7,538 nt of DNA from Actinomycetota bacterium (GCA_947490605.1 CANLHE010000032.1:1-7538); one strand, 5' to 3'. Positions 1-6,623 are shown, counted from the first letter of the stretch. Numbers and translations are program-made. The notes: generated from the letters alone by a model not told the origin.

Positions 1-1388
1 AGCCAACCATTATTCTAGCGACAAGTAATGGTATCGGTATGGGACATTTAACGCGAGCAAGTGCAATAGCTTCAGAATTAAAGAGTTTTGCTAATCCAAT
101 AATAATTTCGATGGCATCAGGAGTAGTAGAAGTTCCTAAAATTGCCGGAGTTAGATTTGAGTATGTCCCTGGCCGTGATCGAAGATGGATGGGGCGCTTT
201 GAATGGGATAAGTATCTACGAGATCGAATTGTTGCGTTGATTGATGAAACCGGAGCAAAGATAGTTAGCTTTGATGGAGTTGTTCCTTACCCAGGAATAA
301 TTGGTGTTAAAAATATTAGACCTGAGATTTCATTAGTTTGGGTCCGAAGAGGGTTTTGGCAAAAAACTCCTCAGCGCTTCGCACTTAACTTGCAATCAAA
401 AATTATGGACCTAATTGTTACCCCTGGTGATTACAGCCAAAGTTATGACAAAGGTCCAACTACTAACCGAAATGATTCAACATTAGTTAAACCTATTTCA
501 ATCTATAACCCAATAAATTCACTAACTAAAATAGAGGCTAGAAAAGTATTAGGGATAGAACCAGATCGCCCCGCAGTCTTAGTGCAACTTGGAATTGGCG
601 AAGCGGATGCAAATGCCAAATTAACCGCCGCCTTAACTGGATTACTCTCATGGCCAAACTTGCAAGTGGTATTAACTAAAGATCCAGTTGATTCACAAGG
701 TAAAAACCTTGCACCAGCCGGACTTGATATAAAAGTAATTCGATACTTTCCGCTGGCAAATGTTCTTAATGCGTTTGATGCGGCTATTTGCGCGGCTGGA
801 TATAACAGCGTGCATGAAGAGTTGGCTGCAAAGATTCCGACATTATTTGTACCAAATATTCGGGGAACTGATAATCAAGCAGCAAGAGCAGCCTGGGCGG
901 CTGATAATAAAATGGCCTTGACTGTTGATCAGAATGATTTAAAGCAGATTCAAGAAAATGCCGCTAAATTAGCTTTGCAAAGTGTGCGTGATGAACTTGC
1001 TGAGAATTGCTCAAAGCTACCGCTAGCTAGTGGAGCATCAGATACTGCGCAGATTTTTAATAAATTACTTCAAAAACCAAAGCAGAATATTGAACAAAAA
1101 ACTACAATTAAAATTAAGCTAAAAGTTCATGATCTTTTAGGTCATGGATGGCGCGGTACTGCATATTCAGTATTGCAAGGTTTAACTATGCTTTATCGAT
1201 GGGTTAAGCCTCATAAAAAAATTGATGTCTTACATTCTTCAAGTTTGAATATAGTTGTGAGTGAAAATTCAGACGAATTACGTAATTTAATAAAATCTGG
1301 TAGCCCATTTGAACATCTAATACTTGGCGCATCGCAGGCATACAAAAACAGGCGTATTGAGATTGCAAGTAAGGCTTACTTAAAGTAG
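1..1388 (+). CDS. GT-B fold glycosyltransferase (MurG/GT28-like), 5' end missing
   Basis: The reading frame is open to the left edge: codons from nucleotide 3 read PTIILATSNGIG directly into the ATG at 39. That ATG is therefore internal, and the true start lies outside the window. 461 residues are visible. TSNGIGMGHLTRA (residues 7-19) is the N-terminal glycine/histidine loop of GT-B enzymes that resemble MurG and UDP-glycosyltransferases. The second Rossmann half is also visible: VLVQLGIGE near residue 191, then AAGYNSVHEE (264-273) followed by a DNQAARAA stretch (290-297), matching the nucleotide-sugar-binding end of GT28-type domains. These enzymes move a sugar from an activated donor to a lipid, glycan or small-molecule acceptor, usually at the cytoplasmic face of the membrane. 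Donor and acceptor cannot be told here. Residues from about 360 to 461 form a basic C-terminal tail that I do not recognise. It is not MurG itself, since the sequence is too divergent. Fold is confident, substrate unknown. Confidence 0.8.
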   Translation, partial: PTIILATSNGIGMGHLTRASAIASELKSFANPIIISMASGVVEVPKIAGVRFEYVPGRDRRWMGRFEWDKYLRDRIVALIDETGAKIVSFDGVVPYPGIIGVKNIRPEISLVWVRRGFWQKTPQRFALNLQSKIMDLIVTPGDYSQSYDKGPTTNRNDSTLVKPISIYNPINSLTKIEARKVLGIEPDRPAVLVQLGIGEADANAKLTAALTGLLSWPNLQVVLTKDPVDSQGKNLAPAGLDIKVIRYFPLANVLNAFDAAICAAGYNSVHEELAAKIPTLFVPNIRGTDNQAARAAWAADNKMALTVDQNDLKQIQENAAKLALQSVRDELAENCSKLPLASGASDTAQIFNKLLQKPKQNIEQKTTIKIKLKVHDLLGHGWRGTAYSVLQGLTMLYRWVKPHKKIDVLHSSSLNIVVSENSDELRNLIKSGSPFEHLILGASQAYKNRRIEIASKAYLK

Positions 1389-1399
1389 TAAGGGCTCAA

Positions 1400-1429
1400 T
1401 TCGTAAATACCAAAGGTGGGTTGTATCCT
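1400..1429 (+). promoter_or_regulatory. possible promoter for the tRNA-Thr/tRNA-Met transcript
   Basis: A TATCCT hexamer (1424-1429) fits the actinobacterial TANNNT -10 pattern. It lies 13 bases upstream of the tRNA-Thr 5' end, so transcription would begin about 7 bases before the mature tRNA. A weak -35 candidate TTCGTA (1400-1405) lies 18 bases upstream of it. The position is right, but the -35 match is poor, so this is tentative. Confidence 0.35.
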
Positions 1430-1442
1430 TAGCCAGCACTTC

Positions 1443-1515
1443 GCCCCCTTAGCTCAGTTGGTAGAGTGTTTCCATGGTAAGGAAAAGGTCAACGGTTCGA
1501 TTCCGTTAGGGGGCT
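1443..1515 (+). tRNA. tRNA-Thr (anticodon GGU)
   Basis: The full cloverleaf can be drawn. Acceptor GCCCCCT (1443-1449) pairs with AGGGGGC (1508-1514). The D stem is GCTC/GAGT with one G-U pair. Anticodon stem TTTCC/GGAAA closes the loop ATGGTAA, whose anticodon GGT is at 1476-1478. T stem AACGG/CCGTT carries loop TTCGATT. The discriminator base is T1515, and the next bases are CG, so the CCA end is added after transcription. It reads ACC (and ACU) threonine codons. It sits 35 bases upstream of tRNA-Met, probably on the same precursor. Confidence 0.97.
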
Positions 1516-1550
1516 CGAACAACAAATAAATATTGAACGCAAAAAAGTTT

Positions 1551-1624
1551 GGCGGGGTAGCTCAGCTTGGTAGAGCAAGCGGCTCATAATCGCTGTGTCG
1601 TGGGTTCAAATCCCGCCTCCGCTA
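1551..1624 (+). tRNA. tRNA-Met (anticodon CAU), elongator type
   Basis: Acceptor GGCGGGG (1551-1557) pairs with CTCCGCT (1617-1623) including two G-U pairs. D stem GCTC/GAGC is intact. Anticodon stem AGCGG/TCGCT closes the loop CTCATAA, with CAT at 1585-1587. T stem GTGGG/CCCGC carries loop TTCAAAT. Discriminator is A1624 and CCA is not encoded. A CAU anticodon may be elongator Met, initiator fMet or lysidine-modified Ile2. The anticodon stem lacks the three consecutive G-C pairs of initiators, and its place between tRNA-Thr and rpmG is the actinobacterial elongator position. Elongator Met is therefore the best reading. Confidence 0.93.
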
Positions 1625-1676
1625 CAAGTAATAAAGATGTAATGCAGGTAAGAAGTACGCGGTAATTTCAGTAAAT

Positions 1677-1700
1677 GGTGCAGGTCAGGTAGCCTGCGCC
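1677..1700 (+). promoter_or_regulatory. 8-bp hairpin in the rpmG leader
   Basis: GGTGCAGG (1677-1684) pairs with CCTGCGCC (1693-1700) through seven Watson-Crick pairs and one T-G pair, with the 8-base loop TCAGGTAG. No T-run follows, so it is not a standard intrinsic terminator. It lies 53 bases after tRNA-Met and 48 bases before the rpmG start. It could be an attenuator, an RNA-processing signal for the tRNA precursor, or an mRNA-stabilising structure. Confidence 0.5.
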
Positions 1701-1706
1701 AACAAG

Positions 1707-1724
1707 AATTAACAAAAGTTAATT
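1707..1724 (+). repeat. perfect 7-bp inverted repeat before the rpmG ribosome binding site
   Basis: AATTAAC (1707-1713) and GTTAATT (1718-1724) are perfect inverted copies around an AAAA loop. The element ends 12 bases before the AGGAG of rpmG at 1737-1741. It is AT-rich, so as RNA it is weak, and as DNA it could be an operator. It follows the stronger hairpin at 1677-1700, giving two tandem structures in this 124-base spacer. Confidence 0.45.
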
Positions 1725-1748
1725 TACTACAAGGCTAGGAGCTCAACC

Positions 1749-1919
1749 ATGGCAAGTAAAAGTGCAGATGTTCGTCCAAAAATTACAATGGCATGTGTTG
1801 AGTGCAAAGAGCGCAACTACATCACCCGCAAAAACCGTCGTAACGATCCAGATCGCCTAGAACTTAAGAAGTTTTGCCCACGTTGCAAATCTTCACAACT
1901 TCACCGCGAAACTCGTTAA
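1749..1919 (+). CDS. rpmG: 50S ribosomal protein bL33 (zinc-ribbon form)
   Basis: A 56-residue protein with the bL33 pattern: a basic N-terminus ([16 protein letters not shown]), then [21 protein letters not shown], then the C-terminal [15 protein letters not shown]. Two CxxC pairs, CVEC (16-19) and CPRC (44-47), form the zinc-binding site, so this is the Cys-containing rather than the zinc-free paralogue. bL33 binds 23S rRNA near the ribosomal E site. The start is fixed by AGGAG at 1737-1741, seven bases upstream of the ATG. It follows tRNA-Thr and tRNA-Met as in other Actinobacteria. The next gene begins 13 bases after its stop, suggesting a shared transcript. Length and motifs are typical for the family. 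Confidence 0.97.
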   Translation: MASKSADVRPKITMACVECKERNYITRKNRRNDPDRLELKKFCPRCKSSQLHRETR

Positions 1920-1932
1920 TTAAAACCCGCCA

Positions 1933-2619
1933 ATGGCTGGGTCAATTCGCATCTGTCTAATAGCAGAGGGCTTTACTGGGGATTTAATTACCTGTGTTTC
2001 ATCTATTACAAAACACACCCAAACTCCTGTAAGTATCTATGCCAATGGCAAAAGTAATTGGCTTAGCGATAACCTATTTGATGCTCAGCAAGTAAGTATC
2101 ACACAAGAAAAGAATCCACTTGGCTGGGGCAATATTATTAATCATTTTCTAAATACTTTAGCCGAAGATTATTTGGTGATTATGGATCCATCAACAGTTT
2201 TCACGGGGGATCCGATCCCACAAACACTAACCGCTCTTGAATCTGGCTACCAAGCTGCTGGCTGGAAAGGTGGGCTAGTTAATTTAGAGGATGAATGGCG
2301 CAGCACTGACGATAAAGGAGTCGGTGATGTTGATGTACTTTTCAGTTACTTTATGGCAATTGATAGAAAGTTTGCGTTGAAAGTAGGCGGTGCTAATCCG
2401 AGTGCAAAGTATTATCGAAATGCGGATATGGAGTTGTCACTGGCGATGCGGGCTGCCGGCGGAAAGTTAATGCAAATTGATCTGCCACTTGAGCAAGGCC
2501 GTCACCATGGTTATTACGATACTGATCCTGATTATCGTGACAAAAATTCTCGCAAGAATTATCAAAGAATTTTAGATCGATTTAGAGGAAAAAATGAGAT
2601 CCTCTGCGAGCGTAGATAG
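1933..2619 (+). CDS. glycosyltransferase, family 2-like (GT-A fold)
   Basis: A 228-residue soluble protein with no membrane segment. It begins with the beta strand SIRICLIAEG, in the GT-A nucleotide-binding position. LVIMDPSTVFTGDP (81-94) occupies the site of the metal-binding DxD region, but here reads D-P-S. GDVDVLFSYFMAIDRK (131-146) and YRNADMELSLAMRAAGG (161-177) correspond to the acceptor-side motif of family 2 enzymes. A conserved-looking tail, RHHGYY (190-195) through KNYQRILDRF (208-217), resembles the end of an actinobacterial family 2 group I recall. Donor and acceptor are unknown, and an envelope or capsule glycan is plausible. The start at 1933 has no visible Shine-Dalgarno sequence, but an in-frame TAA at 1921 rules out a longer ATG start. 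It lies between rpmG and murB, where many Actinobacteria have MaoC-type dehydratase genes instead. Confidence 0.75.
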   Translation: MAGSIRICLIAEGFTGDLITCVSSITKHTQTPVSIYANGKSNWLSDNLFDAQQVSITQEKNPLGWGNIINHFLNTLAEDYLVIMDPSTVFTGDPIPQTLTALESGYQAAGWKGGLVNLEDEWRSTDDKGVGDVDVLFSYFMAIDRKFALKVGGANPSAKYYRNADMELSLAMRAAGGKLMQIDLPLEQGRHHGYYDTDPDYRDKNSRKNYQRILDRFRGKNEILCERR

Positions 2620-2628
2620 ACTTAGATA

Positions 2629-3651
2629 ATGGAACAGTTATCAAACTTTACATCCCTTGGAGTTGGCGGGCCGGCTCGTAAGATTGTCCATGCCCATACT
2701 GAAGAAGAGTTAATTGAGTTTGTTAAGGCTGCTGATAAATCAGGTGAACAAGTTTTAATTTTAGGTGGTGGTTCTAATTTACTAATTAGCGATTCTGGTT
2801 TTGCTGGAACTGTAATTAGAGTTGAAAGTAAAGGAAATGCTCTTGATTACGACGCTTGCAGCGGAGGCATGATCGAAGTATCTGCTGGTGAAGATTGGGA
2901 TAAATTTGTATCGCTAACTATTGAAAAAGGTTTTGCTGGCCTAGAATCTTTAAGCGGCATTCCTGGCACCGTCGGGGGAGCTCCAATTCAAAACATTGGT
3001 GCATACGGCCATGAAGTTAGTGAAATGATTGCTCGGGTAAGAGTTTTTGATCGCAAAAAAAGTGAAGTAGTAACTTTTACAAACGAGATGTGTAACTTTA
3101 CTTACCGTAATTCAATTTTTAAAGAAGAATCTGGCCGGTATGTAATTTTGACTGTCAGCTTTCAATTGCGAAAAGGCGAGCAATCTTTGCCGATTTCTTA
3201 TGCTGAGCTTGCTAATTATTTATTAGTAAATTTAGGAGATAAAGCAACAGTGGTGGCAGTTCGTGCCGCAGTCTTAGAGCTTAGGGGCCGAAAGGGAATG
3301 TTATGGAACACAAAAGACGAAATACGTTCGGCAGGTTCATTTTTTATTAATCCAATTTTAAGTAAAGAGATTGCAGATAAATTGCCAGCTGATGCACCTC
3401 GTTGGCCACAAAGCGATGGAAAAATTAAAACCTCAGCTGCTTGGTTAATGGAGCATGCCGGCGTTACTAAGGGTGACAAATTAGCTGGTGCGCAAATTTC
3501 AAGCAAGCATGTTTTAGCTTTAACAAACCCAGGCGGTGCCACCGCAGATGACTTAATTGAGTTAGCAAAGATGGCACGGGCTAAAGTATTTGAGAAGTTT
3601 GGAATTAAATTACAAGCTGAGGTGCAATTAGTTGGGTTAGATTTAAATTAA
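2629..3651 (+). CDS. murB: UDP-N-acetylenolpyruvoylglucosamine reductase
   Basis: MurB reduces the enolpyruvyl group on UDP-GlcNAc with NADPH and FAD to make UDP-N-acetylmuramic acid, the second committed step of peptidoglycan synthesis in the cytoplasm. At 340 residues it has normal length. FAD-domain signatures are [11 protein letters not shown] (45-55) and [18 protein letters not shown] (110-127). The type I substrate domain shows YRNSIFK (159-165) and SAGSFFINP (234-242). The expected catalytic residues are present: Arg160, the proton-donating Ser237 and Glu331 in LQAEVQLVG. The start matches the family's short N-terminus ([12 protein letters not shown]). No Shine-Dalgarno sequence is visible, and the gene starts 9 bases after the glycosyltransferase stop, so translational coupling is possible. 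Its TAA overlaps the stop of the convergent aminotransferase. murB in this position is typical of Actinobacteria. Confidence 0.97.
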   Translation: MEQLSNFTSLGVGGPARKIVHAHTEEELIEFVKAADKSGEQVLILGGGSNLLISDSGFAGTVIRVESKGNALDYDACSGGMIEVSAGEDWDKFVSLTIEKGFAGLESLSGIPGTVGGAPIQNIGAYGHEVSEMIARVRVFDRKKSEVVTFTNEMCNFTYRNSIFKEESGRYVILTVSFQLRKGEQSLPISYAELANYLLVNLGDKATVVAVRAAVLELRGRKGMLWNTKDEIRSAGSFFINPILSKEIADKLPADAPRWPQSDGKIKTSAAWLMEHAGVTKGDKLAGAQISSKHVLALTNPGGATADDLIELAKMARAKVFEKFGIKLQAEVQLVGLDLN

Positions 3652-4862
3652 ATTGCTTCACTAAGAAGTTTCTTAACTCTGCCAATTCCTTCCACAATAT
3701 CCTCATCGCTTGTCGCATATGAAAAACGTAAGTATCCGGATGGGCCAAAGGCTTCACCAGGAACTGCGGCCACTTCAACCTCTTCTAGTATTAAAGTTGC
3801 AAGCTCAGCAGATGTCTTAGGGCGCTTTCCTCTGATCTCTTTTCCTAATACACCTTTAACTGATGGATAAACGTAGAAAGCACCAGTTGGGGTTGGACAG
3901 ATAACTCCTGGGATCTCATTTAATAACTTAACAATTAATTTACGCCGGCGATCAAATGCTTCACCCATCTTATGAACAGCAGATAGGTCGCCATTAAGGG
4001 CAGCTATTGCTGCTCGTTGGGAAACATTTGCCACATTTGCGGTGGAGTGAGAGTGCAGATTTGTTGCAGCTTTAATAATATCTTTTGGCCCAATCATCCA
4101 GCCCACTCGCCAACCAGTCATGGCATAGGTTTTAGCAACACCATTTACGATAATTGTGCGATCTGCTAACTCAGGAACTGCAACGCAAATACTTGGCGCT
4201 TTTGCTCCATCATAAAGTAAATGCTCATAGATCTCATCTGCTAATACCCATAAATTATTTTTAAGTGCCCATTGTCCAATTTCTTTTACCTGCTCTGGTG
4301 AGTAAACCGCACCAGTTGGATTAATCGGTGAACAAAATAACAGCATCTTAGTTTTTGATGTGCGAGCCTTTTCTAGCTGCTCAACAGTTACTAAATAATT
4401 TTGTGATTCATCAGCAAATACTTCAACCATCTTTCCACCAGCAAGGCTGATGCACTCTGGATATGTCGTCCAATATGGGGATGGCACAATTACTTCATCG
4501 CCTGGATCAAGCAATGTTGCAAATGCCTGATTAACAGCTTGCTTACCACCATTTGTTACTAACACTTGATCTACTGTTATTTCATAATTTGAATCACGTT
4601 TAGTTTTTTTAACAATCGCCTCACGTAACTCTGGCAGACCTGCAACTGGTGTGTAACGATGATTAGCTGGAATTTTTGCCGCTTCTATTGCAGCATTAAC
4701 AATGTAATCAGGTGTTGGAAAATCTGGTTCACCTGCACCAAAACCAATGACAGGTCTGCCTGCAGCTTTTAATGCTTTTGCTTTACTATCAACAGCAAGA
4801 GTTGCAGATTCTGCGATCGCCGCAATACGTTTTGAAACTCTAGGTTTTTCAGATGCGCTCAT
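3648..4862 (-). CDS. aspC: pyridoxal-phosphate aminotransferase, probably aspartate aminotransferase
   Basis: A class I/II fold-type I aminotransferase of 404 residues from the start chosen here. It would exchange amino groups between aspartate and 2-oxoglutarate, linking the TCA cycle to amino-acid synthesis. Visible motifs are [15 protein letters not shown] (41-55), substrate-side PSPYWTTYP (127-135), INPTG with Asn181, ADEIYEHL with Asp209 and Tyr212, the PLP lysine Lys244 in [16 protein letters not shown], Arg252, and the carboxylate-binding Arg379 in YLRFSYA. All key residues are present. These features suit subgroup I-gamma aspartate aminotransferases, some of which also use prephenate. 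I start at the second Met (4862), because [13 protein letters not shown] is the usual N-terminus. An in-frame ATG at 4880 adds six residues. Neither start has a clear Shine-Dalgarno sequence. It runs against the surrounding genes, with murB tail-to-tail and tRNA-Trp divergent. Confidence 0.93.
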   Translation of the reverse strand: MSASEKPRVSKRIAAIAESATLAVDSKAKALKAAGRPVIGFGAGEPDFPTPDYIVNAAIEAAKIPANHRYTPVAGLPELREAIVKKTKRDSNYEITVDQVLVTNGGKQAVNQAFATLLDPGDEVIVPSPYWTTYPECISLAGGKMVEVFADESQNYLVTVEQLEKARTSKTKMLLFCSPINPTGAVYSPEQVKEIGQWALKNNLWVLADEIYEHLLYDGAKAPSICVAVPELADRTIIVNGVAKTYAMTGWRVGWMIGPKDIIKAATNLHSHSTANVANVSQRAAIAALNGDLSAVHKMGEAFDRRRKLIVKLLNEIPGVICPTPTGAFYVYPSVKGVLGKEIRGKRPKTSAELATLILEEVEVAAVPGEAFGPSGYLRFSYATSDEDIVEGIGRVKKLLSEAI

Positions 4863-4914
4863 GGGGGGACAGTCTGCCATCTACGCCTAGAAGTGGCTTC
4901 ATATTTATCTCAGT

Positions 4915-4944
4915 TTTACCTTTCTACCTCACCTGATCTACACT
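4915..4944 (+). promoter_or_regulatory. possible promoter of the tRNA-Trp-secE-nusG transcript
   Basis: In the 137-base divergent gap between the aminotransferase start and tRNA-Trp, TACACT (4939-4944) fits a TANNNT -10 box. A weak TTTACC (4915-4920) lies 18 bases upstream. Transcription would start near 4951, about 50 bases before the mature tRNA. A closer alternative -10 is CTTAAT (4985-4990), which lacks a convincing -35. A promoter must lie in this gap, but the exact site is uncertain. Confidence 0.3.
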
Positions 4945-4999
4945 TTCGCCCCCGGCGCTTGTATTAGGTCATGATTTTTCATGCCTTAATTCGGGACAA

Positions 5000-5073
5000 A
5001 GGGCAGTAGCTCAATTGGCTAGAGTTGCCGTCTCCAAAGCGGCCGGTTGGGGGTTCGAGTCCCTCCTGCCCTG
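5000..5073 (+). tRNA. tRNA-Trp (anticodon CCA)
   Basis: Acceptor AGGGCAG (5000-5006) pairs with CTGCCCT (5066-5072). D stem GCTC/GAGT has one G-U pair. Anticodon stem GCCGT/GCGGC closes the loop CTCCAAA, with CCA at 5034-5036. T stem GGGGG/CCCTC carries loop TTCGAGT. The discriminator is G5073, as usual for bacterial tRNA-Trp, and the 3' CCA is not encoded. It lies 52 bases upstream of the secE start on the same strand, the usual actinobacterial trpT-secE-nusG layout, and may be cut from a common transcript. Confidence 0.97.
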
Positions 5074-5125
5074 CAAGGTAGTTGTAAAAGTTTTAACTTA
5101 AAGAGTGAAGAAAAGGAATAGACAG

Positions 5126-5350
5126 ATGAGCGAAGAGATCCTCAAGACTGAGGAACCTACTGGGTTCTTTGGTCGCATCGCCCTGTTCTATCGCCAGGTT
5201 ATTTCAGAATTAACTAAGGTTGTTTGGCCAACTCGAAATCAGTTAACTACCTACACCGCAGTGGTATTAGTTTTCGTCGCCTTTGTTATTTTAGTCGTTT
5301 CAATATTTGATTTAATTTTGACCAAAATTACTTTCTGGGTATTTGGCTAA
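5126..5350 (+). CDS. secE: preprotein translocase subunit SecE
   Basis: SecE clamps and stabilises the SecY channel of the SecYEG protein-export complex in the cytoplasmic membrane. The protein has 74 residues, short as in most bacteria outside the three-helix enteric type. An acidic N-terminus is followed by the amphipathic cytosolic helix [20 protein letters not shown] (21-40), which carries the family hallmark ELTKVVWPT. One hydrophobic membrane helix follows at about 43-66. I start at 5126 because AAGGA (5113-5117) sits 8 bases upstream. A GTG at 5105 would add seven residues (MKKRNRQ) but has no ribosome binding site and would place the AAGGA inside the gene. nusG starts 17 bases after the stop. 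Confidence 0.96.
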   Translation: MSEEILKTEEPTGFFGRIALFYRQVISELTKVVWPTRNQLTTYTAVVLVFVAFVILVVSIFDLILTKITFWVFG

Positions 5351-5367
5351 GGCGAATAGGAAAAATG

Positions 5368-6081
5368 ATGTCAATCGATACGCCAGCAAATCCACCAGTG
5401 GATGCATTTGAGGCTGCGCTCGCTGTAACTGAAGCTGCGCCAGTAGTTGAAGAGGTAATTGCTCCAGTAATAGAGGATGTAGTTGAAGAAACTACAACTG
5501 AAGAAAATGATGAGAATGCAGAGTTTCGCACCGCTCTTCGCAATGCACCAGGTGAGTGGTTTGTTGTTCACTCTTACGCTGGCTACGAAAAGAAGGTAAA
5601 AGGAAATTTAGTTAACCGTATTCAATCCTTAAATATGGAGGATTTCATATTCCAGATTGAAGTACCAGAGGAAGAAGTACGCGAGCTTAAGAATGGCTCT
5701 ATCAAAGTTGTTAAGCGCAACGTATTCCCAGGTTATGTATTAGTTCGCATGGAGTTAACAGATGAGTCTTGGTCATGTGTTAGAAACACACCTGGCGTAA
5801 CCGGCTTCGTTGGTAACGCGCACCATCCATCACCATTAACCCTTCCTGAGGTTGAAAATATCTTGGCTCCTCGTCCACTTAAGAAGGACGGCAAGATTGC
5901 GATGAAGGATATTGATTATGCAATTGGCGAATCCATCACCGTTATGGATGGACCATTTGCAACCTTGCCAGCAACGATCTCCGAGATCATGCCAGAGCAA
6001 GCTAAGTTAAAAGTTTTGGTTTCAATATTTGGCCGGGAAACTCCGGTTGAACTTTCATTCCACCAAGTACAGAAGATTTAA
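5368..6081 (+). CDS. nusG: transcription termination/antitermination factor NusG
   Basis: NusG binds the clamp of RNA polymerase to aid processive elongation, and links it to Rho or to the ribosome. It has 237 residues. Residues 1-61 are an acidic Ala/Val/Glu-rich extension, as commonly seen in Actinobacteria. The NGN domain covers about 62-167 ([20 protein letters not shown], then [14 protein letters not shown], then [10 protein letters not shown]). The KOW domain is at 185-237 ([18 protein letters not shown] through SFHQVQKI). Two ATG codons are adjacent, at 5365 and 5368. AGGA at 5358-5361 is 6 bases from the second and only 3 from the first, so I favour 5368. The difference is one Met. 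It lies between secE and rplK, the near-universal bacterial order. Confidence 0.97.
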   Translation: MSIDTPANPPVDAFEAALAVTEAAPVVEEVIAPVIEDVVEETTTEENDENAEFRTALRNAPGEWFVVHSYAGYEKKVKGNLVNRIQSLNMEDFIFQIEVPEEEVRELKNGSIKVVKRNVFPGYVLVRMELTDESWSCVRNTPGVTGFVGNAHHPSPLTLPEVENILAPRPLKKDGKIAMKDIDYAIGESITVMDGPFATLPATISEIMPEQAKLKVLVSIFGRETPVELSFHQVQKI

Positions 6082-6104
6082 CTAGAAAAGAAAAGGAAAA
6101 AAAT

Positions 6105-6536
6105 ATGGCACCGAAGAAGAAGGTAACCGCACTTATTAAGTTGCAGATCCAGGCTGGAGCAGCAACACCTGCGCCACCGGTTGGTCCTGCTTTGGGTCAA
6201 CATGGTGTGAACATCATGGATTTCGTTAAGGCGTATAACGCAGCAACTGAGAGTCAAAAAGGAAACATCATCCCAGTTGAGATCACTGTATTTGAAGATC
6301 GTTCTTTTACATTTATTACTAAGACTCCACCAGCATCACGTTTAATTCTAAAAGCTGCTGGCATTGAAAAGGGATCTGCGATCCCTCACAAGGATAAGGT
6401 TGCAAATCTAACTAAGTCACAGGTTGAAGAAATCGCCAAGCAAAAGATGGTGGATCTAAATGCTAATGACTTAGAGATGGCATCAAGAATTATTGCCGGT
6501 ACTGCTCGCTCGATGGGTATTACTGTCTCTAATTAA
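6105..6536 (+). CDS. rplK: 50S ribosomal protein uL11
   Basis: uL11 binds the GTPase-associated region of 23S rRNA at the base of the stalk, and takes part in factor binding, RelA activation and thiostrepton sensitivity. At 143 residues it has standard length. The N-terminal domain contains the proline-rich [14 protein letters not shown] (24-37), the thiostrepton-contact segment. The RNA-binding C-terminal domain starts near residue 74 ([13 protein letters not shown]) and ends with the signature [12 protein letters not shown] (128-139). The start is supported by AAGGA at 6093-6097, seven bases upstream. It follows nusG after 23 bases and precedes rplA, with an 87-base spacer that contains RNA structure. 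Confidence 0.98.
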   Translation: MAPKKKVTALIKLQIQAGAATPAPPVGPALGQHGVNIMDFVKAYNAATESQKGNIIPVEITVFEDRSFTFITKTPPASRLILKAAGIEKGSAIPHKDKVANLTKSQVEEIAKQKMVDLNANDLEMASRIIAGTARSMGITVSN

Positions 6537-6543
6537 TTAAAAC

Positions 6544-6577
6544 TGTGGGAGAACCTCGCTGGTTCGCAAATACCACA
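6544..6577 (+). promoter_or_regulatory. putative L1-binding autoregulatory site, mimic of 23S rRNA helix 76
   Basis: The lower stem is TGTGG (6544-6548) with CCACA (6573-6577). An asymmetric internal loop follows, GA (6549-6550) on one side and GCAAATA (6566-6572) on the other. The upper stem is GAACC (6551-6555) with GGTTC (6561-6565), closed by TCGCT. The strands GTGGGAG and AAATACCAC match the two strands that form the L1 site in 23S rRNA helix 76, as I recall them from E. coli. L1 represses its own operon by binding such mRNA copies. In E. coli the site precedes rplK, whereas here it lies between rplK and rplA. Confidence 0.75.
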
Positions 6578-6582
6578 ACCCC

Positions 6583-6606
6583 AATCTTGAAAACCCTTTC
6601 AAGATT
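6583..6606 (+). promoter_or_regulatory. perfect 10-bp hairpin just upstream of the rplA ribosome binding site
   Basis: AATCTTGAAA (6583-6592) and TTTCAAGATT (6597-6606) are perfect inverted copies around the loop ACCC. The next bases are AACCA and then the rplA Shine-Dalgarno AGAGGAG (6612-6618), so no T-run follows and it is not an intrinsic terminator. It begins 6 bases after the putative L1 site. A role in spacing, mRNA stability or ribosome access for rplA is inferred. Confidence 0.65.
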
Positions 6607-6623
6607 AACCAAGAGGAGAAGAA

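Noticed and set aside
39..41. ATG at 39 as the start of the first glycosyltransferase
   Set aside because: The frame is open upstream to the window edge, and the residues before it (ILATSNGIG) belong to the conserved N-terminal motif.
1551..1624. CAU tRNA as initiator fMet or tRNA-Ile2
   Set aside because: The anticodon stem lacks the three G-C pairs of initiators, and the gene neighbourhood fits elongator Met. Ile2 is not fully excluded, but nothing in the sequence supports it.
3216..3542. Minus-strand reading frame inside murB
   Set aside because: It is fully antisense to a clear murB, shows no family features, and is best explained as a shadow frame.
4970..4983. CATGA-TTTT-TCATG palindrome upstream of tRNA-Trp
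   Set aside because: Five-base arms in AT-rich DNA are expected by chance, and no second copy in the window suggests an operator.
5105..5125. GTG at 5105 as the secE start
   Set aside because: It has no ribosome binding site, while the ATG at 5126 has AAGGA at the right spacing and gives the usual SecE N-terminus.
5328..5571. Two minus-strand reading frames opposite the nusG N-terminus
   Set aside because: Their Ser/Thr-rich and low-complexity translations mirror the repetitive acidic coding of NusG. No start site or family match is visible.
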